The translations under genes were made by a program, and so were the position numbers. From Haloplasmataceae bacterium (GTDB taxonomy: Bacteria > Bacillota_I > Bacilli_A > Haloplasmatales > Haloplasmataceae), in assembly GCA_029240795.1 (NCBI GenBank), contig JARDZP010000013.1, forward strand, positions 1 through 51,690: 51,690 nucleotides of DNA, in the 5' to 3' direction. The notes under the pieces were generated by a model that had not been told where the DNA came from, did not search any database, and saw nothing but the letters and a program-made list of their open reading frames with translations. Of the stretch, positions 8,098-16,087 are shown one piece after another; positions within the stretch are counted from its first letter, which is position 1, and every line of letters begins with the position of its first letter.

Positions 8098-9537
8098 ATG
8101 GATATAAACAAATACCGTATAGAAGTCGATTCTTTGGGAGAAAAACTTGTTCCTATTGACGCATATTATGGTATCCAATCATTAAGGGCAAAAGAAAATT
8201 TTCAGATTACAAAAATTAAAGTACATAAGGAAATGATTAAATCAATCGCAATAACAAAAAAAGCAGCTACATTAGCTAATTTTGAAGCTGGAATGTTAAG
8301 AGATGATATGTGTAAAGCGATCATTAAAGCCTGTGATGAAATTATAGCCGGTAAATTTCAAGGTCAATTTATTACCGATATGATTCAAGGGGGAGCAGGC
8401 ACATCAATGAATATGAATGCTAACGAAGTCATCGCTAATCGTGCACAAGAATTATTAGGTGGTAAAAAAGGCGTATATGATATTGTTCATCCTAACGATC
8501 ATGTAAATTTTGGTCAATCTACGAATGACATTATTCCAACTAGTGGGAAGATTGCAGTAATCAATTTAACAGAAAAACTTTTACTAGAAATGCGTCGACT
8601 TCATCGTTCTTATTTAGATAAAGCCCTTGAATTTGGTGGAATAATAAAAATGGGAAGGACACACTTGCAAGATGCTGTTCCTATTCGTTTAGGTCAAGAA
8701 TTTAATGCTTTTGCTAGTGCTTTAGAGCGAGATATTAATCGAACAGAAGGTGCTCTAAAAGACCTAAAAATTTTAAATATGGGAGCTACCGCTGTTGGAA
8801 CTGGTTTAAATGCAAATTTAAAATATATAGATAAAGTAGTCAATATCTTATCTGAATTAACACATATTGATTTTGTACAGGCTGATGACCTAGTCGATGC
8901 TACTAGAAATTTGGATCCATTTGTTTGGTTATCATCTGCACTTAAAACTTGTGCTATTAGTTTATCCAAAACTGCAAATGATTTACGTTTAATGTCATCA
9001 GGACCTAAAACTGGTTTAAATGAAATTAATCTACCACAAATGCAACCTGGTTCATCAATTATGCCAGGTAAAGTAAATCCTGTTATACCTGAAGTAGTCA
9101 ATCAAATCGCATTTCAAGTTATTGGTAATGATATAACTATTACAAAAGCCGCAGAAGCAGGACAATTGGAGCTAAATGTTTTTGAACCAGTACTCTTTGC
9201 TAACTTGTTTCAATCACTTGATATTTTACGACGTGGTATAAGAACATTTTATCAAAATGCTATTTCTGGAATTACAGTTAATAAAGAATTGTGTATTTTA
9301 TATGTTGAACGATCAGCTGGTATAGTTACCGCATTAGCACCTCATATAGGATATAAACTTGCTGCTGATATCGCTAAAGAAGCGATAAAACTTAATAAAT
9401 CAATTAGAGAATTAGTAATTGAAAAGGAAATTTTATCTAAAGAAGATTTAGATATTATCCTGAATATAAATACGATGACATCGCCAGGTATTTCTGGTGA
9501 GGAACTTCTTCTACGCAAAAAGAAACAGCTATTGTAA
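8098..9537 (+). CDS. aspA: Aspartate ammonia-lyase
   Basis: Releases ammonia from aspartate to give fumarate. The 479-residue protein belongs to the fumarase/aspartase superfamily, with signature GSSIMPGKVNP near residue 316 and GQSTNDIIPT earlier. The N-terminus (RIEVDSLGE..VPIDAYYGIQSLRA) is of aspartase type; fumarase C usually has YWGAQTQRS there. The start follows GGGGAG. It supplies fumarate to the fumarase encoded two genes upstream, or to a fumarate reductase. Both a class I fumarase and this lyase in one operon make FumC a less likely identity. Confidence 0.9.
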   Translation: MDINKYRIEVDSLGEKLVPIDAYYGIQSLRAKENFQITKIKVHKEMIKSIAITKKAATLANFEAGMLRDDMCKAIIKACDEIIAGKFQGQFITDMIQGGAGTSMNMNANEVIANRAQELLGGKKGVYDIVHPNDHVNFGQSTNDIIPTSGKIAVINLTEKLLLEMRRLHRSYLDKALEFGGIIKMGRTHLQDAVPIRLGQEFNAFASALERDINRTEGALKDLKILNMGATAVGTGLNANLKYIDKVVNILSELTHIDFVQADDLVDATRNLDPFVWLSSALKTCAISLSKTANDLRLMSSGPKTGLNEINLPQMQPGSSIMPGKVNPVIPEVVNQIAFQVIGNDITITKAAEAGQLELNVFEPVLFANLFQSLDILRRGIRTFYQNAISGITVNKELCILYVERSAGIVTALAPHIGYKLAADIAKEAIKLNKSIRELVIEKEILSKEDLDIILNINTMTSPGISGEELLLRKKKQLL

Positions 9538-9555
9538 ACAAAATTGGAGGTTCAA

Positions 9556-10860
9556 ATGAATTATTACCTTATTCAAAAAAAGATACAAAGATTAACTCTT
9601 ATAATAATTATTTCTATATTAGTTATGCTTTCGGGTATAACTAATATTAGTGTAAACGCACAAGAAACAACATCACAAACAAGTCAAGAAGAAATAAAAT
9701 ATAATAAATACCAAGAAGAATTCTATTACTTTGATACTTATATACTTCTATCACTATACAGCGATAAAGAGATTCCTCAAGAACATTGGGATATCTTGGA
9801 TCAATTAATGCAAGAAATTGAATTCACATTTAGTCGAACAGATCCTGAAAGCGAACTATATAAGTTAAACCAAAAAGCTGGTACTGGTCCAGTTGTGGTA
9901 TCAGATAATTTATTTTTTGTAATAAAAACAGCTATTGAATATGCTGCTTTTACTCAAGGCAAATTTGAACCCACTATTGGTCCATTAGTTGAAGCTTGGG
10001 GCATTAATACTGAATCACCTAAAGTTCCTAGTGATGAAGATATAGCTAATTTAAAACAATTAGTTGATTACAGATTAGTTACCCTTAATGAAGCGAATAA
10101 AACTGTTGAACTTGAAAAAACAGGAATGATTCTTGACTTAGGTGGTATAGCAAAAGGATATGCTGCAGACTATCTGGGTGAAAAAGTGAAGGACCTAGGT
10201 TATAAAAGTGCTATTTTAAATTTAGGTGGTAATATATTAACTATAGGGCAAAGACCTGAAAAGAATTATAAAGGAAATTATAATTGGGCTGTAGGAATTA
10301 CCAATCCAAAAAAAATTGACTTAACTGATCCCTATAAAATTGATGATGACGAAACAGATGATGTACTAGCAAATGTATTTGTAATCGATAAAACTGTTGT
10401 TATCTCAGGTACGTACGAAAGATATTGGGTTAATGAAGGTAAGTTTTATCACCATATATTGGATCCGAATACAGGTTACCCCGCTGGTACAAGTAGAGAA
10501 GAATTTGATAAAGATGATTTATCATCAGTTGCTATTATAACAGATAGTTCAACAATAGCTGATGCATTATCAACATCTATCTTCACATTAGGTCTTGAAG
10601 GTGGTATGGAATTAATTAATAGTTTAGATAATGTTGAAGCACTATTTACAACATATGGTGGAGATATTTTTTATTCAAATCAATTTGAGGAGTTATATGA
10701 TATAGAATTACTAATTGAAAATAATAATTCAATGACCAAATATATAGTTCCTATTGCAATAGGCGTTGGATTAATTTTATTAACGGGTGTTGGCTTTATA
10801 ATTTATAAAAAATATAAAGCAAAAGTGAAAAAAGATGGCTTAGACAATGGAAGTTGCTAA
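9556..10860 (+). CDS. ApbE-type FAD:protein FMN transferase, exported and membrane-tethered
   Basis: Attaches FMN covalently to Ser/Thr of FMN-binding domains outside the membrane. The 434-residue protein has an N-terminal signal segment (about 15-37), the ApbE domain (about 55-375) with LDLGGIAKGYAAD, NLGGNI, YHHILDPNTGYP and the late TIADALSTSIFTLG, then a C-terminal membrane helix (about 400-420) followed by Lys residues. GGAGG five bases upstream fixes the start at ATG 9556. It closes the fumarase-malic enzyme-aspartase operon and is followed by a strong terminator. Likely targets are the lipoprotein encoded at 11372-12214 or a flavinylated fumarate reductase elsewhere. In Listeria the counterpart FmnB serves both kinds of target. 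Two membrane anchors are unusual for the family. Confidence 0.9.
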   Translation: MNYYLIQKKIQRLTLIIIISILVMLSGITNISVNAQETTSQTSQEEIKYNKYQEEFYYFDTYILLSLYSDKEIPQEHWDILDQLMQEIEFTFSRTDPESELYKLNQKAGTGPVVVSDNLFFVIKTAIEYAAFTQGKFEPTIGPLVEAWGINTESPKVPSDEDIANLKQLVDYRLVTLNEANKTVELEKTGMILDLGGIAKGYAADYLGEKVKDLGYKSAILNLGGNILTIGQRPEKNYKGNYNWAVGITNPKKIDLTDPYKIDDDETDDVLANVFVIDKTVVISGTYERYWVNEGKFYHHILDPNTGYPAGTSREEFDKDDLSSVAIITDSSTIADALSTSIFTLGLEGGMELINSLDNVEALFTTYGGDIFYSNQFEELYDIELLIENNNSMTKYIVPIAIGVGLILLTGVGFIIYKKYKAKVKKDGLDNGSC

Positions 10861-10885
10861 AAATGTAGTTTTGATAATAAATTAG

Positions 10886-10912
10886 AGGAAGAGTTTAATC
10901 TCTTCCTTTTTC
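10886..10912 (+). terminator. Terminator of the fum-mae-aspA-apbE operon
   Basis: Stem AGGAAGAG/CTCTTCCT with a six-base loop, followed by a T-run, 25 bases after the apbE stop. Confidence 0.85.
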
Positions 10913-10976
10913 TTATATCGAAAAAGATTGAAAGATGGTATAATACAGGTCGTAAAATAAAGGGATTGGTGATATT

Positions 10977-11185
10977 ATGCTACCTAAAAAAAAGAACTTG
11001 TGTTAAGTTAATATAATGGATATTCTAATTCCTAAGAACCCTATACTAAGTTTAGAATTTATATATAATGATATAAAAAGTGTAATTCACATAGTCTTTT
11101 AGGCATGCAAATTCAAACAGCTGCTACAATATTTGTGGTAAATTTAAAAAGAATTATCACACTTCTAGGTTTAGAAGCAGGATAA
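10977..11185 (+). pseudogene. Decayed transposase remnant, IS1182/IS5-like
   Basis: In the 510-base gap after apbE three short open stretches follow one another: MLPKKKNLC-stop (10977-11006), MDILIPKNPIL..FIYNDIK (11016-11102) and MQIQTAATIFVVNLKRIITLLG (11105-11185). The second looks like the N-terminal LVPxDHLLRKID..FDFIY region of IS1182-type transposases, and the third like their conserved C-terminus (Q..TAAVxNLKRL..L). The catalytic middle appears deleted. An extended -10 (TGGTATAAT, 10936-10944), an RBS and a terminator (11148-11191) still frame it. The identification rests on recalled family patterns only. The rest of the gap (11195-11337) holds only a GAGGC/GCCTC hairpin (11243-11266). 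Confidence 0.5.
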
Positions 11186-11191
11186 TTCTTT
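11148..11191 (+). terminator. Hairpin ending the transposase remnant
   Basis: AAAGAATTATC (11148-11158) pairs with GATAATTCTTT (11181-11191); an inner CTTCTA/TAGAAG stem extends it. It overlaps the end of the third open stretch and runs into T-rich sequence. Confidence 0.65.
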
Positions 11192-11337
11192 TATTTATAA
11201 ACAACTTTTGCTTTTTATATTTTAAAATAATAATTATTAGGAAGAGGCCACAATTTCAGTAGCCTCTAGACAAAGTCAACTTCTTTTACTATACATAAAT
11301 ATCTTTTAAATTATTAAACTAAAAAGAACATAAAAAA

Positions 11338-11365
11338 ACTGTATTAAGATTTCTCTTAATACAGT
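11338..11365 (-). terminator. Terminator of the FMN-domain lipoprotein gene
   Basis: Perfect 12-bp stem (ACTGTATTAAGA with its complement, four-base loop) followed on the minus strand by seven T, starting 7 bases after the stop codon. Confidence 0.9.
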
Positions 11366-11371
11366 TAATCA

Positions 11372-12214
11372 TTAATTTATTGCTTCATCTGTTAAAGTAA
11401 GACTCAAGTTTTGTTTAGAAACAATATATGCTTCCATTCTTTGAGCTTGTTCAAACCATTCCATACCATCTGATCCTGCATGCATGTTATAGTTTTCTTT
11501 AGCAGCATCTTTTGTTTTATAAGTTTTGGTAGCATCAACTAAATCAACAATTGGTTGAACACCATTGATATCAGCTAATACAACTTTATTATTAACTACA
11601 ACAAATGTTGCATATGAATAACGATTATCACCTTTTGAAGTATCAACTGGTCCTTTAACTGTATGATAACCATTAACATAATCAACAGTGCCAGATTGGC
11701 TTACTGTTCCATTAGCTAATGCTTTTTCAACTAAATCAAAGAATTCAACAACATGGATTGAAACGCTAGCAACATCATCTGAATGTCCTGCAGCATCTTT
11801 ATAAGTTAGTGTGATATTTTCTTTGTTTAAAACGAATTGTTCAGCAACTTCTGCTTGTTTATTCCAATATTTATCTGGGTTACCAGGATTCATGCCATAT
11901 GTACCTTCAGCAGCACACGTAACTTTATCTTTACCTACACATTTTGATTCATAACCATCTACATGGTATCCATTCCATTCAGCACTAATGATTTTTTCAT
12001 CGCTTACTTCTAATACTACATAATATCTGTATCCACTTGAGCCAAATCCTTCTTCAGCAGCAAAATAGAATCCATCAGCTCTTCCTTCTACAGCTATACT
12101 AACTGGATCTGGAATAGGTTCAGCTGTTGTTTGTAGAACTGTTGTTGTTTTTTTACATGCAGCTAAACTAGCTACTGATAAAACAACTAATAACATAGCA
12201 AATAACTTTTTCAT
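11372..12214 (-). CDS. Lipoprotein with tandem FMN-binding-like domains (PplA-like)
   Basis: Exported lipoprotein of 280 residues with lipobox LAAC (Cys19), so anchored on the outer face of the membrane. Two similar halves follow. The first (about 38-150) starts ADGFYFAAEEG and ends DDVASVSIHVVEFF, which sits where FMN-binding domains carry the flavinylation motif (D..SGAT/S), with Ser as possible acceptor. The second (about 160-280) repeats the layout (YSYATFVVVNNKVVLADINGVQP, QAQRMEAYIV) but stops at LTLTDEAIN, just before the equivalent motif, and a terminator follows at once. So at most one FMN looks attachable. Listeria PplA, an electron-carrying flavolipoprotein, is the closest functional model. 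The apbE gene lies 500 bases away. GGGAGG supports the start. Confidence 0.8.
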   Translation of the reverse strand: MKKLFAMLLVVLSVASLAACKKTTTVLQTTAEPIPDPVSIAVEGRADGFYFAAEEGFGSSGYRYYVVLEVSDEKIISAEWNGYHVDGYESKCVGKDKVTCAAEGTYGMNPGNPDKYWNKQAEVAEQFVLNKENITLTYKDAAGHSDDVASVSIHVVEFFDLVEKALANGTVSQSGTVDYVNGYHTVKGPVDTSKGDNRYSYATFVVVNNKVVLADINGVQPIVDLVDATKTYKTKDAAKENYNMHAGSDGMEWFEQAQRMEAYIVSKQNLSLTLTDEAIN

Positions 12215-12254
12215 TACTTTTCCTCCCGTTAATTATTATTTTTTTAACAAACTC

Positions 12255-12283
12255 ATTATACTATTTTTAACCATTTTTTACAA
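12255..12283 (-). promoter_or_regulatory. Promoter of the FMN-domain lipoprotein gene
   Basis: TTGTAA (12278-12283), 17-base spacer, TATAAT (12255-12260) on the minus strand, about 40 bases before the start codon. Confidence 0.75.
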
Positions 12284-12301
12284 GCCATTTTACGAAATTT
12301 T

Positions 12302-12324
12302 TCACATTGTGAGAGTTTCACAAA
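12302..12324. promoter_or_regulatory. Overlapping inverted repeats between divergent electron-transfer genes
   Basis: TCACATTGTGA (12302-12312) overlaps TTGTGAGAGTTTCACAA (12307-12323). The second resembles the Rex redox-repressor operator (TTGTGA, spacer, TCACAA), but its spacer is five bases, not six. The site lies between the divergent lipoprotein and polyprenyl-synthase genes. An operator is plausible; identity uncertain. Confidence 0.4.
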
Positions 12325-12401
12325 CATTGGTGGATTTACTTTATTGACTTTTTTAATTTTTTATGTAAAAATTACGATATAACGACAATAGGAGATGCAT
12401 T

Positions 12402-12812
12402 ATGCCTAATTATGAAAATCCATATATTTTAAGTGTAAAACAGTATATTGAGCAAAACACTCCATTAAATTTTATGCTAAATAAAATCAGTTATGATGAA
12501 ATATATGAAGTATTATATGAATTTAACCTAAAGGATCACGAAAAACAGGTTGTTATAGCTTGTTATACACTACTTTATGCAGCGATTAACTACCATTTAA
12601 TGATCAGAGAAAACCCACAACACAAATCATACTGTATATTGGTTGGTGATTTTATAAGTAGTTATGTTTTAGAAATTCTTTATGCAAATAAATTATTTAA
12701 ATTAAAACATGTATTTATCACAAATTCTAAAAAAATATTTATGAACATAATCAATAATAGATATGAAGATACATTATTAGCCGATATTAATAATTATTAT
12801 AAAGGAAGTTAA
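12402..12812 (+). CDS. Probable heptaprenyl/hexaprenyl diphosphate synthase small subunit (component I)
   Basis: A 136-residue, mostly helical protein without membrane segments, three bases upstream of the catalytic component II gene. The stretch SYCILVGDFISSYVLEIL resembles the LVLAGDYxSxLxYxLL pattern of HepPP_synt_1 small subunits, and the length fits the short HexPS-A type (about 140 residues) rather than the 250-residue Bacillus HepS. If right, it forms the heterodimer that sets isoprenoid chain length for a quinone side chain. AGGAGA precedes ATG. The call relies mainly on context plus one weak motif. Confidence 0.6.
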   Translation: MPNYENPYILSVKQYIEQNTPLNFMLNKISYDEIYEVLYEFNLKDHEKQVVIACYTLLYAAINYHLMIRENPQHKSYCILVGDFISSYVLEILYANKLFKLKHVFITNSKKIFMNIINNRYEDTLLADINNYYKGS

Positions 12813-12815
12813 GAT

Positions 12816-13772
12816 ATGGATTTATTTAATTTATGTAATGTAAATAAAGAATTACTTGATGAAGAATTAAAAAATATAATTGTTTCCGATGATTTGCTAG
12901 AAGGTTATCAAAAGGATTTATTATTGAAATTAATTTTATCAAGTGGTAAAAGAATTAGACCAATTTTTACTGTAGTAGGTTCAAAGCTAGGTCCAGCTAA
13001 AGTTGATAATATTTACCGATTTGCTGCACTATTCGAATTAGTTCATACAGTTTCACTCATACATGACGATGTTATAGATAATGCGGACACAAGAAGAAAT
13101 ATACCTACATTACACAAACTAACTGACGAAATAACAGCTATTATGCTAGGTAATTATCTTTTATCTCGATGTGCTGAATTAGTTACAGAAAATAACCTAG
13201 AACAATATTACTATGAGAATTTACACTTAACTGATTTATGCAAATCGGAAATAATGCAACAAGATTTACTTTTTAATTTTGATATAACGATCGATGAGTA
13301 TATAGAGAAAACCAAAAACAAAACTGCACTATTAATAGCTGCCTCTTTCATTGCTGGTGCCAAATTAGCTAATGCAGATCAAAAAACCTTAAAACATCTT
13401 TACACATATAGTTTAAATTTAGGTATTTCTTTTCAAATTATTGATGATATCTTAGATTTTACTCAAAGTAGTAGTAAATTAGGTAAGCCTGCTGGACAAG
13501 ATTTGATGAATGGAAATATCACCATTCCTGTTATTTATGCTTTAAGAGATAAGAAATTAAAAGAGCACATAAGAGCTTTGACAATACATTCATCAGTTGA
13601 TGACTTTACTAAATGTATCAACGATATATTAAATTCTAAAGTAATAGAAAAAAGTAAGTTATTTAGTCAGAGATATTTAAAGAAGGCAAGACTTGCTCTA
13701 GAAAAAATAAACTATTCAGATAAGTATGTTCTTAAAAAGATTATAAATGAATTAGAGTCAAGAACATATTAA
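12816..13772 (+). CDS. Polyprenyl (heptaprenyl) diphosphate synthase component II
   Basis: Catalytic trans-prenyltransferase of 318 residues that extends FPP with IPP. The first aspartate-rich motif is D84-D85-V-I-D88 (DDVID) preceded by LIH, the second D210-D211-I-L-D214 (DDILD). SGKRIRPI near 43-50 and KPAGQDLMNGNITIPVIYAL are typical of long-chain synthases such as HepT/IspB. Product length cannot be read directly, but the paired small-subunit gene argues for a C30-C35 menaquinone/demethylmenaquinone chain. It converges on ndh2 across a shared terminator. Listeria has a comparable gene (dmkB) in its electron-export locus. Confidence 0.88.
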   Translation: MDLFNLCNVNKELLDEELKNIIVSDDLLEGYQKDLLLKLILSSGKRIRPIFTVVGSKLGPAKVDNIYRFAALFELVHTVSLIHDDVIDNADTRRNIPTLHKLTDEITAIMLGNYLLSRCAELVTENNLEQYYYENLHLTDLCKSEIMQQDLLFNFDITIDEYIEKTKNKTALLIAASFIAGAKLANADQKTLKHLYTYSLNLGISFQIIDDILDFTQSSSKLGKPAGQDLMNGNITIPVIYALRDKKLKEHIRALTIHSSVDDFTKCINDILNSKVIEKSKLFSQRYLKKARLALEKINYSDKYVLKKIINELESRTY

Positions 13773-13773
13773 A

Positions 13774-13798
13774 AAAGGTGACTATGAGTCACCTTTTT
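13774..13798. terminator. Bidirectional terminator between polyprenyl synthase and ndh2
   Basis: Ten-bp stem AAAGGTGACT/AGTCACCTTT with a three-base loop, A-run before and T-run after, placed between two convergent genes. Confidence 0.88.
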
Positions 13799-13818
13799 CA
13801 TTTATATAAATAAAATTA

Positions 13819-15954
13819 TTATTCTACTTTTGTTGGTCTAGTAAAATCGATTCTATCCCCATATAAGTACATTTTTTTGAATAATGGGATCCTTTGTAAG
13901 AATGCATGAACTTTTGGCATTACATAATAATCTAATGCTAAGACTTGACGATTTCCGCCAATATTAATTAATGCAATACTTGCAACTAAATACCATACTA
14001 AATCACTTAAGAATATTCCATCATATGAGATTAAGCTACCTACAATAACCATTAAAGTTAATGCTAATGAACCAAATGCAGCAATTGTTGTAAATAATCC
14101 TAAAATCAATAGAACCCCTATACCTGTTTCACCTAAAGCTAAGATGAATTCAAATAATGGTGCTATGTAAGAAATTACATATGTCATAAAGAATTCAGAG
14201 ACTGTCATGAATAAATTGTAAATCCATTCAATTACATAGAATAGAATATTGATTACTGCATAATCTTGGAAATGATCAAATAAAGTATCCACATTATAAG
14301 CACTACCAAAACCAGGTATGCTTTCAGTTGGTTTAAATCCACTGAAGAAATTAACAATCCCTTGAATAAATCCTTCAAAACCTGTTAAATCACCAGTTTC
14401 AGTTTTTGGATTTTCTGTAACTGGTGTAGCAGCTGCTGTAGTGTCAGCAGTAGTTGTTAATGGGTCAGCTGTAGTAGTAGTTCCATCCCATTCTACACTA
14501 GGTGATGCTGAATCATCTGGTTCTTTTTTGACTAAATATCCTGTCCAATCACATAGTAACCCATTGTTTGTTGGCATTTCTGAAGTGACACAATATTCAG
14601 ACCAACCACCAGTTAATTTATGAGCTAATTTTGGTAAACCTTGCATAAACCATGCAAAACCTAACCACAAACGTAATGGTAAAGTCCAAATTAGAGGTGT
14701 TTGATGAGAGAAAGTTCCTCCTACAAAAGAACGTTGATTTGGAACATGAAAAAATTCATGTTTTACATAAGACCAAATTTTAGTCCATCCTAAAATTTGT
14801 AAGAAATAAATAACATTTATAAAATGTTTAGCAAATAGAGCTATAAAACTATTTTTAATATTGATTGAACCAAATTGTGCAAGACCTTTACGTCCACCAA
14901 TACTTACCATAGCACCATGGAATTTAGGTCTATATACTTCTTTCTTAATTCCTTTTATTTCGGCAACGATATTATTAGTTACTAATTCTGAAGAATGTTC
15001 AGCATTTTCAACCATTTGTGGAACTGGCTTATCTTCACCTTCTGGAATATAGAAAATGTTATCTCCAACTACATAAACATTACTATGTCCTTCAGCTTGT
15101 AAGTATTTATTACATACAATACGTCCGCGGCCTTTTTTCTCTACTCCACTGATTTTATCCATTACTTCTGAGCCTTCTACACCAGTAACCCAGATAATTG
15201 ATTGTGATTTAATGACTTGATCACCGAATACTATTGAATTTTCAGTAATTTCGCCACATGGTTTTCCAGTTAAGCATTCAACACCTAATTTATTTAATTT
15301 TTTAACAGCATTTGCTGATAATACTTCAGGGAATACTGGCAACACACGTGGAGCCATATCTAATAATTTAATAGATACATCAGCACGGTCAACATGATAT
15401 AAACGGCATAATTCAGGAACATATTCACCTAATTCTCCAGCCAATTCAACACCAGTGAATCCTGCACCTACTACAACAAATGATAAGATTTCTTTTCTTA
15501 AATCTGCATCATCTGTTTTTGCAGCTACTCTGAATTGATCAATAATATGTTCATGTAGAATAACTGAATCATCTAATGACCATAAAGTATACACTTTTTC
15601 TTTATTTTCATTTTTACCAAAAAATGTAGGTTTACATCCTGTACCAATTACTAAGTAATCATAAAGATATTCGCCTTTACTAGATTTTAATACTTGACCA
15701 TCAAAATCAATATTTTTAATTTCATCTAATACAAATTCTACTTTGCGTCCTGCAAATACTTGATCAAAATAAATTTTTATTGAATCTTCATGAACTCTAC
15801 CAGCAACAACTTCATGTAATTCAGTTAGCATTGTATGGTATGGATTTTTATCAATAAGTGTAATTTTTACATTATCTTTATGTAATTTTTTAGCCAGATT
15901 TTTTGCTGTAAGAATTCCACCGTACCCACCACCAAGAACGATAATACGTTTCAT
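13819..15954 (-). CDS. Type II NADH dehydrogenase fused to a DoxX-like membrane domain
   Basis: A 711-residue fusion. Residues 1 to about 400 form an NDH-2: FAD fold GGGYGG (8-13), the NADH fold VVVGAGFTGVELAGE near 165, and the late FAD segment VYVVGDN near 300. It oxidises NADH and reduces a quinone without pumping protons. From about 415 a DoxX-like region follows: RLWLGFAWFMQGLPKL, then an exported-looking insert with two Cys and a Thr-rich stretch (about 490-522), then four hydrophobic helices to about 680. AAGGAGG before ATG 15954 fixes the start. Ndh2 of the Listeria extracellular-electron-transfer locus likewise carries an extra membrane domain. The electrons could go to quinone and then to the FMN lipoprotein; that step is inferred. 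Confidence 0.88.
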   Translation of the reverse strand: MKRIIVLGGGYGGILTAKNLAKKLHKDNVKITLIDKNPYHTMLTELHEVVAGRVHEDSIKIYFDQVFAGRKVEFVLDEIKNIDFDGQVLKSSKGEYLYDYLVIGTGCKPTFFGKNENKEKVYTLWSLDDSVILHEHIIDQFRVAAKTDDADLRKEILSFVVVGAGFTGVELAGELGEYVPELCRLYHVDRADVSIKLLDMAPRVLPVFPEVLSANAVKKLNKLGVECLTGKPCGEITENSIVFGDQVIKSQSIIWVTGVEGSEVMDKISGVEKKGRGRIVCNKYLQAEGHSNVYVVGDNIFYIPEGEDKPVPQMVENAEHSSELVTNNIVAEIKGIKKEVYRPKFHGAMVSIGGRKGLAQFGSINIKNSFIALFAKHFINVIYFLQILGWTKIWSYVKHEFFHVPNQRSFVGGTFSHQTPLIWTLPLRLWLGFAWFMQGLPKLAHKLTGGWSEYCVTSEMPTNNGLLCDWTGYLVKKEPDDSASPSVEWDGTTTTADPLTTTADTTAAATPVTENPKTETGDLTGFEGFIQGIVNFFSGFKPTESIPGFGSAYNVDTLFDHFQDYAVINILFYVIEWIYNLFMTVSEFFMTYVISYIAPLFEFILALGETGIGVLLILGLFTTIAAFGSLALTLMVIVGSLISYDGIFLSDLVWYLVASIALINIGGNRQVLALDYYVMPKVHAFLQRIPLFKKMYLYGDRIDFTRPTKVE

Positions 15955-16064
15955 AAATACTTTCCTCCTTGTATTTTTTATACTCAATCTATTTTAACAT
16001 ATAAAGATAAATAATTAAAGATAAAAATTTTCACAATCTCAAAATTGTTATATAGATAAAAAAT

Positions 16065-16087
16065 GACATTAACTATTAGTTAATGTC
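16065..16087 (-). terminator. Hairpin with T-run on the minus strand
   Basis: GACATTAACT pairs with AGTTAATGTC across a three-base loop, followed on the minus strand by CATTTTTTAT. It lies over the end of the small open frame 16076-16216, so it terminates whatever is transcribed there. Confidence 0.65.

Noticed and set aside
8098-9537. Class II fumarase (FumC) identity for the aspartase gene
   Set aside because: The N-terminal VPIDAYYGIQSLRA is of aspartase type and a class I fumarase is already in the operon.
14441-14623. Plus-strand frame opposite the Thr-rich part of the NADH dehydrogenase
   Set aside because: Open only because of the repetitive Thr codons on the other strand; the real protein is on the minus strand.
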